A stretch of 64,000 nucleotides of DNA from Vibrio splendidus 12E03 (GCF_000272105.2 NZ_AJZD02000215.1:1-64000), one strand, 5' to 3'. Positions 1 through 9,240 are shown, counted from the stretch's first letter. Numbers and translations: made by a program. The notes: a model not told the origin generated them from the sequence alone.

Positions 1-441
1 TTAGTTCCACTGAATTACGCAACAAAGCCAATGTTTAACCGCAATTACACCTTTGATGTTTTTTTAATGTCCTTCGTTGGATTCGTGGTGTTTTTTTGTT
101 TTGGATTACTCTTATATTTTTTAAGAGCTATGTCTGCAGGAGATGTGAAGCTATTAGGTATTGTAGGGATGTATCTTGGGTGGGGACAATTACTTGATGC
201 ATCGTACTTTATCTTAATTTCTGCTGGAGTGATCGGGACTTTCTACTTGCTATATAACTTTTCCAACTCGAACAGTCTTAGTATCAAAGGCTATTTTGAA
301 AATAAGCTAATTGTGCTTGGTGGAGTAGCACCAGTATCAAATGAAAGTACTAGTTTGCACGCTAGGTATTCAAATAAGGTGACAATGCCTTTTGCACCCT
401 CTGTTGTTATGGGATTAGCGATGTATAGCTACTTTACTTAA
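1..441 (+). CDS. tadV: Tad prepilin peptidase (CpaA/TadV-type), 5' end outside window
   Basis: The frame is open from base 1, so the gene begins upstream of the window and only about 146 C-terminal codons are seen. The product is an integral membrane aspartic peptidase of the A24 family, which removes the leader from Flp prepilins and TadE/F pseudopilins. The fragment shows hydrophobic helices and the GDVK catalytic-Asp motif in 'SAGDVKLLG', about 45 residues into the visible part; the first catalytic Asp would be upstream. It heads the tad gene run, as tadV does elsewhere directly after flp. The family call is strong; the symbol rests on context. Confidence 0.85.
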   Translation, partial: LVPLNYATKPMFNRNYTFDVFLMSFVGFVVFFCFGLLLYFLRAMSAGDVKLLGIVGMYLGWGQLLDASYFILISAGVIGTFYLLYNFSNSNSLSIKGYFENKLIVLGGVAPVSNESTSLHARYSNKVTMPFAPSVVMGLAMYSYFT

Positions 442-478
442 ACCTGTTGTTGGTTAGCTTTGTGGAGAGGAATAATAT

Positions 479-1828
479 ATGGATATTATAGGGCATACTG
501 CTCCAACAACTTTGAAGCCTCAAATTTCAGCCCCGGCGGTTCCTACATCTATTGATATGTTGGGGGTTCCTGAAGTCGTTATTGAAAACCTCGTACTCAA
601 GCATTTGTCAGCTTACCCTAAGTCGGATGTGTTAGAACTCTCTAATTATATGTGTGTTGTCACCCATATTGTGGAAAGTGCTCTGGCCGTTTTAAGGAAA
701 AAGTCGTTAATTGAGGTATTTCAGCCTACCTCAGATATTTCTCTATCATCAGTATCCCATAGTCATGTCCGTTACTCCCTTTCTGAGAAAGGGCTGGAAG
801 AAGCTGATCTTGCCTTTAAACGTGATGCTTATTTAGGTCCCGCACCAGTTTCACTTACCCAATATAGTGATGTGGTAAAGCAGCAAGACCTGAGAGCAGA
901 GCTAGTGACTCGGCCACATGTCGAAGCAGCACTGAATGATGTATATGGTGTCGACAAAATGATTTCGGTATTGGGGCCAGCAATAAATTCGGGACGAGCT
1001 TTGTTGCTGTATGGGCATGCTGGGACTGGTAAAACATTTGTAGCGTCGCGCATTGTCAACGCGCTGCATACGTCGGTTTTCATTCCTTATGCCGTTTATG
1101 CATTAGGAAATATCATTAAGGTATTTTCCGCACAACATCATAAACCGTTGGATAGTAACGGCAGCGATCAGAGTATTTCCCTCAAAGATCAATACGACAA
1201 GCGTTGGCTTAATTGTGAAAGGCCGAATATTCAGGTGGGTGGAGAACTGACTATGGATATGCTTGAAGTGAATCATTCTGAGAACAGTCGTGTTTGGTTA
1301 GCACCTGTACAAATGATGGCAAATAATGGGATTTTTATCATTGATGACCTTGGTCGTCAGCCTATGCCGGTGGATGCGCTTCTTAATCGTTGGATTGTAC
1401 CGATGGAGTACTCATTCGACTATTTGTCGCTGCCTAATGGTCAGCAGATAACGATGCCATTTGTATTAACTCTTGCCTTTTCTACCAATCTAAATCCCAA
1501 GAAAATCAGCGATCCTGCCTTTTTACGTCGTTTAGGTTACAAGATTGAATTCAAGCCACTTAATCAGCGAGATTATGAAGCTTTATGGATGAGCGTCGTT
1601 GCTGATAAAGAGGTCGAGCTTCAAGACGGTTTTTTTGAGCGTTTGTCTCAAATGCACACGCTGCTTAAGGTGCCACTTTTCCCATGTTTACCGAAAGATC
1701 TCGTTGGTATAAGCAAAGATATTCTTTCGTTTGAGCAGCTACCACCTGTTATCACATTCGATATTCTTTCCATGGCATGGGAAGTTTATTTTACCTCTGA
1801 TGGACACGAGGAAGAGAATAATGAATAA
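479..1828 (+). CDS. AAA+ ATPase with N-terminal winged-helix-like region, tad-locus specific
   Basis: A soluble 449-residue protein. Residues about 30-115 look like a winged helix (helical, then 'RKKSLIEVF' and a '...VRYSLSEKGLEEA' wing). The AAA+ module follows: Walker A GHAGTGKT at 179-186, Walker B IFIIDD at 285-290, a sensor-like 'FSTNLNP' and an arginine-finger-like 'DPAFLRRLGYKIEF' near 355. It is not one of the classical tad/rcp genes (TadA and TadZ occur separately downstream). It sits between tadV and cpaB and overlaps cpaB by 8 bases, so it is translated with the pilus genes. A role as remodelling ATPase, chaperone or regulator of pilus assembly is inference. No signal peptide or membrane segment is seen. 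Confidence 0.75.
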   Translation: MDIIGHTAPTTLKPQISAPAVPTSIDMLGVPEVVIENLVLKHLSAYPKSDVLELSNYMCVVTHIVESALAVLRKKSLIEVFQPTSDISLSSVSHSHVRYSLSEKGLEEADLAFKRDAYLGPAPVSLTQYSDVVKQQDLRAELVTRPHVEAALNDVYGVDKMISVLGPAINSGRALLLYGHAGTGKTFVASRIVNALHTSVFIPYAVYALGNIIKVFSAQHHKPLDSNGSDQSISLKDQYDKRWLNCERPNIQVGGELTMDMLEVNHSENSRVWLAPVQMMANNGIFIIDDLGRQPMPVDALLNRWIVPMEYSFDYLSLPNGQQITMPFVLTLAFSTNLNPKKISDPAFLRRLGYKIEFKPLNQRDYEALWMSVVADKEVELQDGFFERLSQMHTLLKVPLFPCLPKDLVGISKDILSFEQLPPVITFDILSMAWEVYFTSDGHEEENNE

Positions 1829-2570
1829 GAGTCAAGTTTTCCTACTGTTTTTACTGTCCGTAGTATTCGGCTTAGCGGCTGTATTTTTTGCTAAGCAGTG
1901 GATGGATGATCAAGTTCAGCCAACCGTTGAAGTTGAGACTGTGGAGCGTCATCCAGTCGTGGTGGCATCACAAGAAATTGAAGCCGGAACTATTATCGAG
2001 GATCAGTTTTTAACCACCAGATTGATGGAAGTTGATTGGATTAATGAAAATAACTACTCGGATAAAGCAGAGCTGATTGGCAAGGTTGTTGCGAATACTG
2101 TCTATGCGGGAGAGGTGCTTCACAAGTTACGATTTACTGTACCAGGAGAAGGGTCAACGCTTGCAGCTCTTATCCCTGAAAATAAACGTGCGGTAACGAT
2201 ACGTGTTGATGATGTTATTGGTGTGGCGGGTTTCTTATTACCGGGTAACAAGGTTGATATTCTCAATACCGTTTCTTACGGAAAAAATTCTGCCACGACT
2301 CAAACAGTATTAAAAGACATCAAGGTTTTGGCTGTCGACCAAACGGCTAAGACGAAAGAAAACAGTCCGATTATTGTACGAGCGGTAACACTTGAGATGA
2401 CGCCGAAAGAGGCAGAGAAACTTCTCACGGCTAAAAGCAAGGGCGATATTCAGCTGACTTTGAGAAACCCACATGAAGTTGAGAAAAAAGTGGTTCGTCG
2501 ATATGTGCCTAGACCGAGTGTCACCATTATCAAAGGTACAGAAACATCTAATGTGCGCGTCAAGGATTGA
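1821..2570 (+). CDS. cpaB: Flp pilus assembly protein RcpC/CpaB
   Basis: A 249-residue inner-membrane-anchored periplasmic protein of the Tad apparatus. An N-terminal hydrophobic segment (residues 5-24) is followed by a SAF-type domain ('VVVASQEIEAGTIIEDQFL...', with the conserved Ala-Gly turn) and the RcpC/CpaB C-terminal region, including 'IPENKRAVTIRVDDVIGVAGFLLPG' split over residues ~115-145. The ATG at 1821 was chosen over an upstream in-frame ATG at 1731 because it gives a clean signal anchor and overlaps the previous stop (ATGAATAA), with a GAGG-like site upstream. CpaB proteins are thought to link the secretin to the inner-membrane platform. Confidence 0.9.
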   Translation: MNKSQVFLLFLLSVVFGLAAVFFAKQWMDDQVQPTVEVETVERHPVVVASQEIEAGTIIEDQFLTTRLMEVDWINENNYSDKAELIGKVVANTVYAGEVLHKLRFTVPGEGSTLAALIPENKRAVTIRVDDVIGVAGFLLPGNKVDILNTVSYGKNSATTQTVLKDIKVLAVDQTAKTKENSPIIVRAVTLEMTPKEAEKLLTAKSKGDIQLTLRNPHEVEKKVVRRYVPRPSVTIIKGTETSNVRVKD

Positions 2571-2578
2571 GGTGAAAT

Positions 2579-4033
2579 ATGAGAATATTAATTGCGTGTG
2601 TTTTGAGCCTGATTTGTATTTCGACGGCCAGTGTTGCGGCGTTACAAACGGGAAAAACAGTCACGGTTCCACATCATAAATCTACGCATGTCGTGCTGTC
2701 GGGAAAAGCGGCGAAGGTTTCTCTTGGTGATCCTGAAGTTTTAGATATTGTAATTTTAAAATCAAATGAAGTGTTTTTAATTGGTAAAAAATTAGGTGCG
2801 ACAAACCTAATGGCTTGGGACTCTCGAGGTCGGTTAATTGAGTCTATTAACATTGAGGTTACTCATGATCTTAATAGCCTCAAAGCTAAATTATATGAAT
2901 TCCTTCCAGATGAAACTATCGAAGTCCACAGCGCACAGAATCGTTTGTTGTTGAGTGGTCAGGTGAGTAATCAACAACAAATGAATGTCGCGATGCGAAT
3001 TGCAGAAACGTATTCATCTGGGCAAACCGCTGACAAATCAAATGAAAGTGGTAGCGAGCAAGCCGCTGCTACCGGTGTTATCAATTTGATGTCCATTGGC
3101 GGGGCTCAACAAGTCATGTTAGAGGTGACGGTTGCCGAGGTGCAAAGAAGCTTGGTGAGAAAGTTTGATGCAAACTTCCACTTCTTCCAAACCAGTGGGT
3201 CTGACTTTTCTTGGGGGGCGTCTTCAGTCCCTGCTGGTGTGTTAGGTGCAACCCCAATTTTCAATATTCCTACCTCTACCGATTACGGCATTTTAGGTTC
3301 TTTCATTGATAGTAATACATTGTTTACTTTCGCACTGGACGTAGCAAAACAAAACGGGGTCGCTAAGGTATTGGCTGAACCGAACTTAACCGCATTAAGT
3401 GGTTCTAAGGCTGAGTTTTTAGCTGGTGGGGAGTTTCCAATTCCAGTGCCTGATGAGGATGGTATTACGATTGAGTACAAAGAGTATGGTGTGGGTTTAA
3501 AGTTCATCCCAACGGTACTCAGTGACAAAAAAATCAACCTAAACTTAGCGGTTGATGTGAGTGAAATTGCCAATAGTAGCTCGTTAACGATTGATCCTGG
3601 TACTACCAATGCGACTTACTTTATCCCTCCAATTACACGAAGAAGTGCGTCATCGACGCTTGAGTTAGCCGACGGTCAGACCATCGGTATTGCGGGGTTG
3701 TTGAGTGAGAATGTTAGGGACATCAGTAACAAGATGCCAGGCTTTGGCGATGTGCCGATTTTAGGTCAGCTTTTCAATAGCCAAGAGTATGTATCTGGTG
3801 AAACAGAGCTCGTTATTCTTGTTACTCCTCGACTCGCAAAGCCTATTGATCGAACGAAAGTGACGTTACCAACTGATGCCTTTGTTGACCCTAATGACTT
3901 GGAATATTACTTATTGGGTCGAAGCGCTTATATAGCTGAACCGTCTGAGTCTGATTCAGAACAGTCTCAAGCTTCACAGGATATATCACCGACCGATGGT
4001 GGTAGCGAAGGCTCATTTGGGCATGATTTATAA
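2579..4033 (+). CDS. rcpA: Tad secretin RcpA/CpaC
   Basis: A 484-residue outer membrane secretin that forms the pilus exit channel. It has a signal peptide (1-21, ending 'STASVAA'), a pilus/BON-like N-domain ('VLSGKAAKVSLGDPEVLDIVILKSNEVFLIGKKLG', residues ~35-70), and the secretin core from about 170 ('QQVMLEVTVAEVQRS') to 420 ('FGDVPILGQLFNSQE...TELVILVTPRL'), including the 'VPVPDEDG'-type gate region near 295. The C-terminal ~40 residues are Ser/Gln/Asp rich. The gene starts 8 bases after cpaB, and a small lipoprotein that could serve as pilotin or partner follows. Confidence 0.93.
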   Translation: MRILIACVLSLICISTASVAALQTGKTVTVPHHKSTHVVLSGKAAKVSLGDPEVLDIVILKSNEVFLIGKKLGATNLMAWDSRGRLIESINIEVTHDLNSLKAKLYEFLPDETIEVHSAQNRLLLSGQVSNQQQMNVAMRIAETYSSGQTADKSNESGSEQAAATGVINLMSIGGAQQVMLEVTVAEVQRSLVRKFDANFHFFQTSGSDFSWGASSVPAGVLGATPIFNIPTSTDYGILGSFIDSNTLFTFALDVAKQNGVAKVLAEPNLTALSGSKAEFLAGGEFPIPVPDEDGITIEYKEYGVGLKFIPTVLSDKKINLNLAVDVSEIANSSSLTIDPGTTNATYFIPPITRRSASSTLELADGQTIGIAGLLSENVRDISNKMPGFGDVPILGQLFNSQEYVSGETELVILVTPRLAKPIDRTKVTLPTDAFVDPNDLEYYLLGRSAYIAEPSESDSEQSQASQDISPTDGGSEGSFGHDL

Positions 4034-4043
4034 GGAGATAGAT

Positions 4044-4292
4044 ATGATTAGAATAATGATGGTCTTTCTCGTGATGGTGTTAGTTGGCTGTGCAAATGAT
4101 GCTCGTTTAGGGCACTCAGTCGCACTGGTGAAAACAGAGCAAACGTATAACCCTAATGCGACCCAAGAGAATTTACTCGAAGTACCTGATGGTACAGGGG
4201 AGCGGATGCAGACTGGTTACGACAGATATGTAGGCAGAGGTGAAAATGATCTGTCCGGAAGTAGTAGCCAGATCTTAGAAGATTTTAACTAA
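4044..4292 (+). CDS. small lipoprotein in the tad operon
   Basis: An 82-residue protein with a short lipoprotein signal ending in LVGC (Cys about residue 15), so a lipid-anchored envelope protein is expected. The start was set at 4044 because TAAGGAGATA lies just upstream and the lipobox follows; an in-frame ATG at 3996 inside rcpA has neither. The mature part is short, polar and without a recognised domain. Its place directly after the secretin matches that of RcpB or small Tad lipoproteins in other loci, so a secretin-stabilising role is plausible but not shown. Confidence 0.75.
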   Translation: MIRIMMVFLVMVLVGCANDARLGHSVALVKTEQTYNPNATQENLLEVPDGTGERMQTGYDRYVGRGENDLSGSSSQILEDFN

Positions 4293-4308
4293 ATCTGGAG
4301 GTACTCAC

Positions 4309-5571
4309 ATGTTGTATCGAGTATCACAAAGCCCGAAAAAACAACAAGGCTTAGTTGCGGTGATGATTACTGCTGCCTTGTTGGTTTTTCTAGCTGTCTC
4401 AGCGCTAGCTGTAGACATAAACCATATGGTCGTGAATAAAACGCGCTTACAAAATGCAGTCGACTCTGCAGCGCTGGCTGCCGCAACCATATTAGACAAT
4501 AGTAAAGATAAAGACGCTGTAGACGCAGAAGTGGGTACGGCACTTAATGCCATGGCGGCTTCAACTGGGAACCAAGAAATTGATTTCTCTACCGCTTCTA
4601 TAGGTATTGATTATTCCAATGATCCACAGGACTTTACTGGCAGCGCAACTTTTGGTGCAAATGATGATGTTTATGTGCGTGTTCGCGTAGATGCACTAGA
4701 AATGGACGAATTCTTTATTCAACTGTTTGGCCTTGAAAAAGTGGTATCGGCAAGTGCTGTCGCAGGACCGAGTTCAGGCCTCGCTTATAATAATGTTGTA
4801 CCAATTGGAGTGTGTATTGGTGATGGTACTTCTGATAATGATGTTAATGAAGATGGTTATCATGACGAAACCGGTGAAGAGATAACCAATGTGTTCGGTT
4901 ATGAAGTTGGAACCGTTCACGCCTTAAAGGTTGGAGACAGTAGTCTATCTGAAATGGGTAATGGTAATTATCACCTGCTGGACTTTGGTTCTGGTGGTAA
5001 CACTATCAAAGAAGGCTTAGGTGGTAGTTATGATCAGCCAGTTAAAATTGGTGAAGATATCACAACCAAACCTGGCGGCACGGTTGGTCCGACAGGTGAT
5101 GGCTTAAATACTCGTTTTGGTGATTATGGCGGTGGATTATCGGCATCTGATTACCCTTCAGATTATGTGACCACAGAACCTACCAATGAAATAACGATTG
5201 ATGCCAATACCGGAGAGATCACTTTCGATGATAGCTACGATTACGCTCAATATAAGTTAGATACCAATGCCTGTATAGCAAGTGGCGGTTCTGGGTGCGC
5301 ATCTAATGGTGTTGCTTGGCGTCGTATTTTACCTATACCTATGGTGGACTGTTCGGGTAAAAGTGGCGGCTCTACCGACTTTACAGTGAATAAAATTGGC
5401 TGCTTTTTCTTGTTGCAAAAAGCACCAACGAACAACTCAGGTACACCAGCCGTTTTTGGTGAGTTTATACATTCTTGCAGTGTTACTGGTGGCTCTAGTA
5501 GTAATCAGTCGACAACCGAAGGAGCTTACAGGATTGTTTTGTATAAGGATCCTGATAGCGGGGAGTCGTAA
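4309..5571 (+). CDS. TadG-like pseudopilin / pilus assembly protein
   Basis: 420 residues. The N-terminus 'QQGLVAVMITAALLVFLAVSALAVDINHMV' is the Tad/TadG-like N-terminal domain: a hydrophobic helix followed by 'VNKTRLQNAVDSAALAAA', typical of the family. No von Willebrand domain is visible, and the protein is shorter than many TadG proteins. Residues ~175-195 hold an acidic stretch of the D-x-N-x-D-G-x-x-D kind ('DVNEDGYHDE'), resembling EF-hand/thrombospondin calcium loops. The C-terminal half is Gly/Ser/Thr rich with several Cys residues, suggesting periplasmic disulfides. A TAAATCTGGAGG site precedes the start. Confidence 0.82.
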   Translation: MLYRVSQSPKKQQGLVAVMITAALLVFLAVSALAVDINHMVVNKTRLQNAVDSAALAAATILDNSKDKDAVDAEVGTALNAMAASTGNQEIDFSTASIGIDYSNDPQDFTGSATFGANDDVYVRVRVDALEMDEFFIQLFGLEKVVSASAVAGPSSGLAYNNVVPIGVCIGDGTSDNDVNEDGYHDETGEEITNVFGYEVGTVHALKVGDSSLSEMGNGNYHLLDFGSGGNTIKEGLGGSYDQPVKIGEDITTKPGGTVGPTGDGLNTRFGDYGGGLSASDYPSDYVTTEPTNEITIDANTGEITFDDSYDYAQYKLDTNACIASGGSGCASNGVAWRRILPIPMVDCSGKSGGSTDFTVNKIGCFFLLQKAPTNNSGTPAVFGEFIHSCSVTGGSSSNQSTTEGAYRIVLYKDPDSGES

Positions 5572-5573
5572 TT

Positions 5574-6002
5574 ATGACACTATCTAATAAACATCAACGT
5601 GGTTTTGCTGCTGTAGAAATGGTCATTGCGACCCCTGTGTTACTGTTTTTTTTGGGGTTGGTGATCGAGCTTGGCAATATTTTGATTCACTACAATGTTA
5701 TCTCTAAATCTGTACAAAATGGCGCACGATATGCTGTTAGTGAGGTTTACGATACCAAAGGTGGCACTATTGCCCCAACGTTGGAGATTCAAAATGTGGT
5801 GGTTTATGGCCAGAGCAGCGTAGGGACGGCAGTGTTATCTACATTGACGACATCAGATGTAACGGTAACACCACCCTCTATTGACAGCTATGTACGAGTC
5901 AGCGTGACATATGACTATGTGCCGTTGTTTTTGTCTATTCCTTTATCCGCCACAAGTTTTTCTATTCCGTTAAGTGTCACTTCGGTGATGAGGGTACTGT
6001 GA
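5574..6002 (+). CDS. tadE: TadE-family pseudopilin
   Basis: A 142-residue protein with the TadE-like N-terminus 'QRGFAAVEMVIATPVLLFFLGLVIELGNILIHYN': a Gly-Phe processing-type junction, Glu five residues later, and one long hydrophobic helix, then 'KSVQNGARYAVSE'. TadE and TadF are minor pseudopilins cleaved by TadV. The gene starts 2 bases after the TadG-like gene and overlaps the next pseudopilin gene by one base. The choice between TadE and TadF for this and the next gene rests on order only. Confidence 0.85.
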   Translation: MTLSNKHQRGFAAVEMVIATPVLLFFLGLVIELGNILIHYNVISKSVQNGARYAVSEVYDTKGGTIAPTLEIQNVVVYGQSSVGTAVLSTLTTSDVTVTPPSIDSYVRVSVTYDYVPLFLSIPLSATSFSIPLSVTSVMRVL

Positions 6003-6499
6003 TGAAAAGGTTTAAAGGACGTGTCAAAGGGCTTGCCATCATTGAATTCACTTTAGTCTCATCGTTAATTTTTCTACTGCTCTTTCTCATTTTAGCGTTG
6101 GGTGCCTATATATTTTCGCTACAAATGGTCAGTGAGGCGACGAGGAAGGCCGCTAGGTTAGCGACAGTCTGTTACGTCCTTGATAGAGATAATATTGCGG
6201 GAATGGTGGTGAATGATATTCCTCTTGTTGGGTTTACTAATGCGAATTTAGAAGTAGCTTACTTAGACGCGAGCGGTAGTGAAATCACGTCTGGTTACGA
6301 GACTAATCCCGGATTTGGCACCATTAAATTTGTGCGTGCTAGGGCTACGGGTTATGGCATTCAGTTAATCAGTAACCTAAGCTTTCTAGGAAATAATGGA
6401 TTTCTTGCAGCCCCTGCGTTTGAAACAATACTGCCAGCAGAAAGCTTAGGGGTGGTAAGGGCTGAAGCTGGCACAGACATCAAAAATCGGTGCCCATAA
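6002..6499 (+). CDS. tadF: TadE/TadF-family pseudopilin
   Basis: 165 residues from the ATG at 6002, which overlaps the previous stop as TGATG; a GTG one codon earlier is possible, but AGGG at 5992 spaces better to the ATG. The N-terminus 'KGLAIIEFTLVSSLIFLLLFLILALGAYIF' has the pseudopilin pattern with a Glu near the start of a single membrane helix, followed by 'MVSEATRKAARLA'. The rest is periplasmic. It is the second small pseudopilin of the set and is likely processed by the same prepilin peptidase. Confidence 0.82.
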   Translation: MKRFKGRVKGLAIIEFTLVSSLIFLLLFLILALGAYIFSLQMVSEATRKAARLATVCYVLDRDNIAGMVVNDIPLVGFTNANLEVAYLDASGSEITSGYETNPGFGTIKFVRARATGYGIQLISNLSFLGNNGFLAAPAFETILPAESLGVVRAEAGTDIKNRCP

Positions 6500-6525
6500 G
6501 CGGTTATTTAAAAGGAGATGAATAT

Positions 6526-7746
6526 ATGGGGGAAGCGATCAAAATAACGCCTAATGAAAACGATAAGGATATGACGCGTTTAAGAACGAATCTAAAGATT
6601 TGGTTAGTCTACAGCACTGACGCCTTTCATTCGCATATGACTCAAGAGCTAAAAAAATGCCGAAATGTTCATGTGACGTCGTTTTCTCTTGCGGCAATGA
6701 GTGAGGAATACTTAAAAAGTGCGGATGTTCCAGAGCTTATTTTCGTTGAAGCTCACGGGAATTGGGCGCAAAAAATGGTTGAGTTGCAAGGGTATGATTT
6801 GTCTTTAGAAGACAAGGACTTGTCTTTAGTTGTGCTCGGTGATGAAAGTGATAATGGGTCACTAAAAATCGCACTGCGTTTAGGCGCTTCAGATTTTTTG
6901 TCTCACAATGTGACCCTATCGGACCTACTACCACTCTTGAAGAAAACGGCCTCTGAAAAGCTTGAGAACGCCAGTTACGGAGAATTTATCTTGTTTTTGA
7001 ACACTAAAGGAGGGATGGGAGCAACCACCTTAGCGTTAAATACTGCCATTGAGATGGCCACGCAACATCCTAATGAAGTACTTTTGCTCGATATCGATCT
7101 TCAATTTGGCGTGATACCTGATTATTTGAACATAACTCCCACTTATAGTGTTTCGGATGCGATCAACAGTTCTAATGATTTGGATGAAATGTCTTTGGGG
7201 TCATTGGTAAACAAACATGAATCGGGTCTGCATGTTCTAAGCTTTAAGCATGAAAATAACGCAGATGATTTCGAACAGGCTCAGAAAATTGGCAGATTAC
7301 TTCCAATTCTGCGTCGTTTTTACCCTTATGTGATCATTGATCTGTCTAGAGGCTTAGACCACGTGTTTGCATCAGCAATATCACCTGCGACGAAAGTACT
7401 TTTGGTTTTACAACAGAGCCTAGTGTCAGTAAAAAACACAAGTCGACTAATTAAGTCTCTGAAGTTTGAGTATGGCTTACAAAGTGACTCAATAGAGGTC
7501 ATTCTCAACCGTTATGAAAAGCGACATTCAATTAAGTTAAAAGATGTAGAGCAGGCGGTGGGTAATCACAATATCCATCTTATGCCTAACGATTTTAAAG
7601 TTGCGCTGGAGAGTGCCAACTTGGGGCAGCCGTTAGTTCAGTCGAGAAAGAAAAGCTCTATTACTCGCTCTATCATTGATTTGTCTCATGTTCTATCACC
7701 ACCAGAACAGGAAGAGAAAGGGTGGCTGAAAAAGTTGTTTTCATAA
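6526..7746 (+). CDS. tadZ: TadZ/CpaE, MinD/ParA-like pilus localisation ATPase
   Basis: 406 residues. The N-terminal ~140 residues resemble the atypical receiver-like domain of CpaE/TadZ ('LIFVEAHGN', 'LGASDFLSHNVTLSDLLPLL'). The C-terminal half is a MinD/ParA-type ATPase with a deviant P-loop KGGMGATT (161-168), followed by 'LLLDIDLQFG' and 'YVIIDLSRGLDHV'. The Lys before the final Thr is replaced by Ala, as is common in CpaE/TadZ, so ATP use may be weak. Start chosen at 6526 because AAAGGAGATG lies just upstream; an in-frame ATG at 6490 lacks such a site. TadZ marks the polar site of pilus assembly. Confidence 0.9.
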   Translation: MGEAIKITPNENDKDMTRLRTNLKIWLVYSTDAFHSHMTQELKKCRNVHVTSFSLAAMSEEYLKSADVPELIFVEAHGNWAQKMVELQGYDLSLEDKDLSLVVLGDESDNGSLKIALRLGASDFLSHNVTLSDLLPLLKKTASEKLENASYGEFILFLNTKGGMGATTLALNTAIEMATQHPNEVLLLDIDLQFGVIPDYLNITPTYSVSDAINSSNDLDEMSLGSLVNKHESGLHVLSFKHENNADDFEQAQKIGRLLPILRRFYPYVIIDLSRGLDHVFASAISPATKVLLVLQQSLVSVKNTSRLIKSLKFEYGLQSDSIEVILNRYEKRHSIKLKDVEQAVGNHNIHLMPNDFKVALESANLGQPLVQSRKKSSITRSIIDLSHVLSPPEQEEKGWLKKLFS

Positions 7747-7779
7747 TGGGTTGATGAAAAGTAAACACGAGGGATTGTG

Positions 7780-9231
7780 ATGTTCTTTAAACGAAAAAAT
7801 GTAAATCCAGAGTTTGAAAAAAAAATAGAACAGATTTCGCATGATTCAGAAGATGCCAATCCTGTTGACCGTTTATCCAATATTGAGGCGTCTAGTCACT
7901 CTCGAAATACGGAAGCGAGCGTTGAAAAAGAGAAGGCGATTGATGAGGCTCGAAAGATTTTAGAGCAGGAGCTATCAATCAAACACTTCTTTCATAAGCA
8001 GCTGCTGGAGACTCTAGATTTAGGGTTACTTTCTAGCTTGGAGAAAGAGCGCGCTAAGCTCGATTTACACGAAGCCATCGTACAGTTAATGGCTGAAGAT
8101 GGTAGCCATGCATTGAGCGCGGAAGGGCGCAAGCGGGTTATCAAGCAGATAGAAGATGAGGTTTTTGGCCTTGGTCCGTTAGAGCCTTTATTAGCTGATC
8201 AAACCGTGTCAGATATATTGGTCAACGGCCCAAAAAGTGTTTACGTTGAGCGAAGAGGTAAACTCGAAAAAACGCCCTATACCTTTCTTGATGACCGCCA
8301 TCTGAGAAACATTATCGACCGCATAGTAAGCCAAGTAGGGCGCCGCATAGATGAAGCGTCACCTATGGTAGATGCGCGCTTAGTTGATGGTTCACGTGTT
8401 AACGCAATTATCCCGCCTCTCGCACTTGATGGTCCTTCCGTTTCTATCCGTCGCTTTGCTGTTGACCGTTTGACTATGGATAACTTGATTGACTATGACT
8501 CAGTGTCTCCTCAGATGGCTAAGTTTGTCGAAGCTGCGGTTAAAGGTGAATTAAATATCTTAATCTCCGGAGGAACAGGGTCGGGGAAAACAACCACACT
8601 GAATATCTTTTCTGGCTTTATTCCTCGAGATCAACGAATTATTACCATAGAAGACTCGGCGGAATTACAACTTCAACAACCTCATGTCATTCGCTTAGAA
8701 ACCCGCCCTGCCAACCTTGAAGGGAAAGGAGAAATCAGTCAGCGCGAATTGGTTAAAAATACCTTACGTATGCGACCTGATCGAATCGTGGTCGGGGAGG
8801 TACGTGGTAGCGAAGCCGTTGACATGTTAGCGGCGATGAACACGGGTCATGATGGTTCACTTGCCACCATTCACGCGAATACCCCTCGTGATGCCTTGAG
8901 TCGTGTCGAAAACATGTTCTCGATGGCTGGGTGGAACATATCAACCAAAAACTTACGAGCTCAAATAGCTTCGGCTATCCACCTTGTTGTTCAAATGGAA
9001 CGCCAAGAAGATGGTAAGCGTCGTATGGTGAGTATCCAAGAGATCAACGGCATGGAAGGTGAGGTGATTACGATGTCTGAAATATTCCGTTTTCAGCGTA
9101 AAGGTATTGATGAAGATGGCAATATTATCGGTTATTTCACAGCAACGGGGGTTGTGCCTCAATACCATGACCAGTTAGTCAAACGTGGACTCGATCTGCC
9201 TTTCGAGCTCTTTAGTGAGACCAAAGGTTAA
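7780..9231 (+). CDS. tadA: Tad pilus assembly ATPase TadA/CpaF
   Basis: 483 residues; a hexameric secretion ATPase (type II/IV secretion GspE superfamily) that powers Flp pilus extrusion. Visible motifs are the N-terminal 'DEVFGLGPLEPLLAD...DILVNG' (about 127-150), Walker A GGTGSGKT (264-271), Asp-box 'IITIEDSAELQL', Walker B 'RIVVGEVRGSEAVDML' and His-box 'GHDGSLATIHANTPRDAL'. All key residues are intact. ATG 7780 is preferred to GTG 7777 because the GAGGG site at 7769 then has normal spacing. Residues ~35-60 are polar and charged. It is followed by tadB. Confidence 0.95.
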   Translation: MFFKRKNVNPEFEKKIEQISHDSEDANPVDRLSNIEASSHSRNTEASVEKEKAIDEARKILEQELSIKHFFHKQLLETLDLGLLSSLEKERAKLDLHEAIVQLMAEDGSHALSAEGRKRVIKQIEDEVFGLGPLEPLLADQTVSDILVNGPKSVYVERRGKLEKTPYTFLDDRHLRNIIDRIVSQVGRRIDEASPMVDARLVDGSRVNAIIPPLALDGPSVSIRRFAVDRLTMDNLIDYDSVSPQMAKFVEAAVKGELNILISGGTGSGKTTTLNIFSGFIPRDQRIITIEDSAELQLQQPHVIRLETRPANLEGKGEISQRELVKNTLRMRPDRIVVGEVRGSEAVDMLAAMNTGHDGSLATIHANTPRDALSRVENMFSMAGWNISTKNLRAQIASAIHLVVQMERQEDGKRRMVSIQEINGMEGEVITMSEIFRFQRKGIDEDGNIIGYFTATGVVPQYHDQLVKRGLDLPFELFSETKG

Positions 9232-9240
9232 GGAGAGATT

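Noticed and set aside
1731..1820. longer N-terminus for CpaB
   Set aside because: Would overlap the AAA+ gene by nearly 100 bases and hide the signal anchor; ATG 1821 has the better context.
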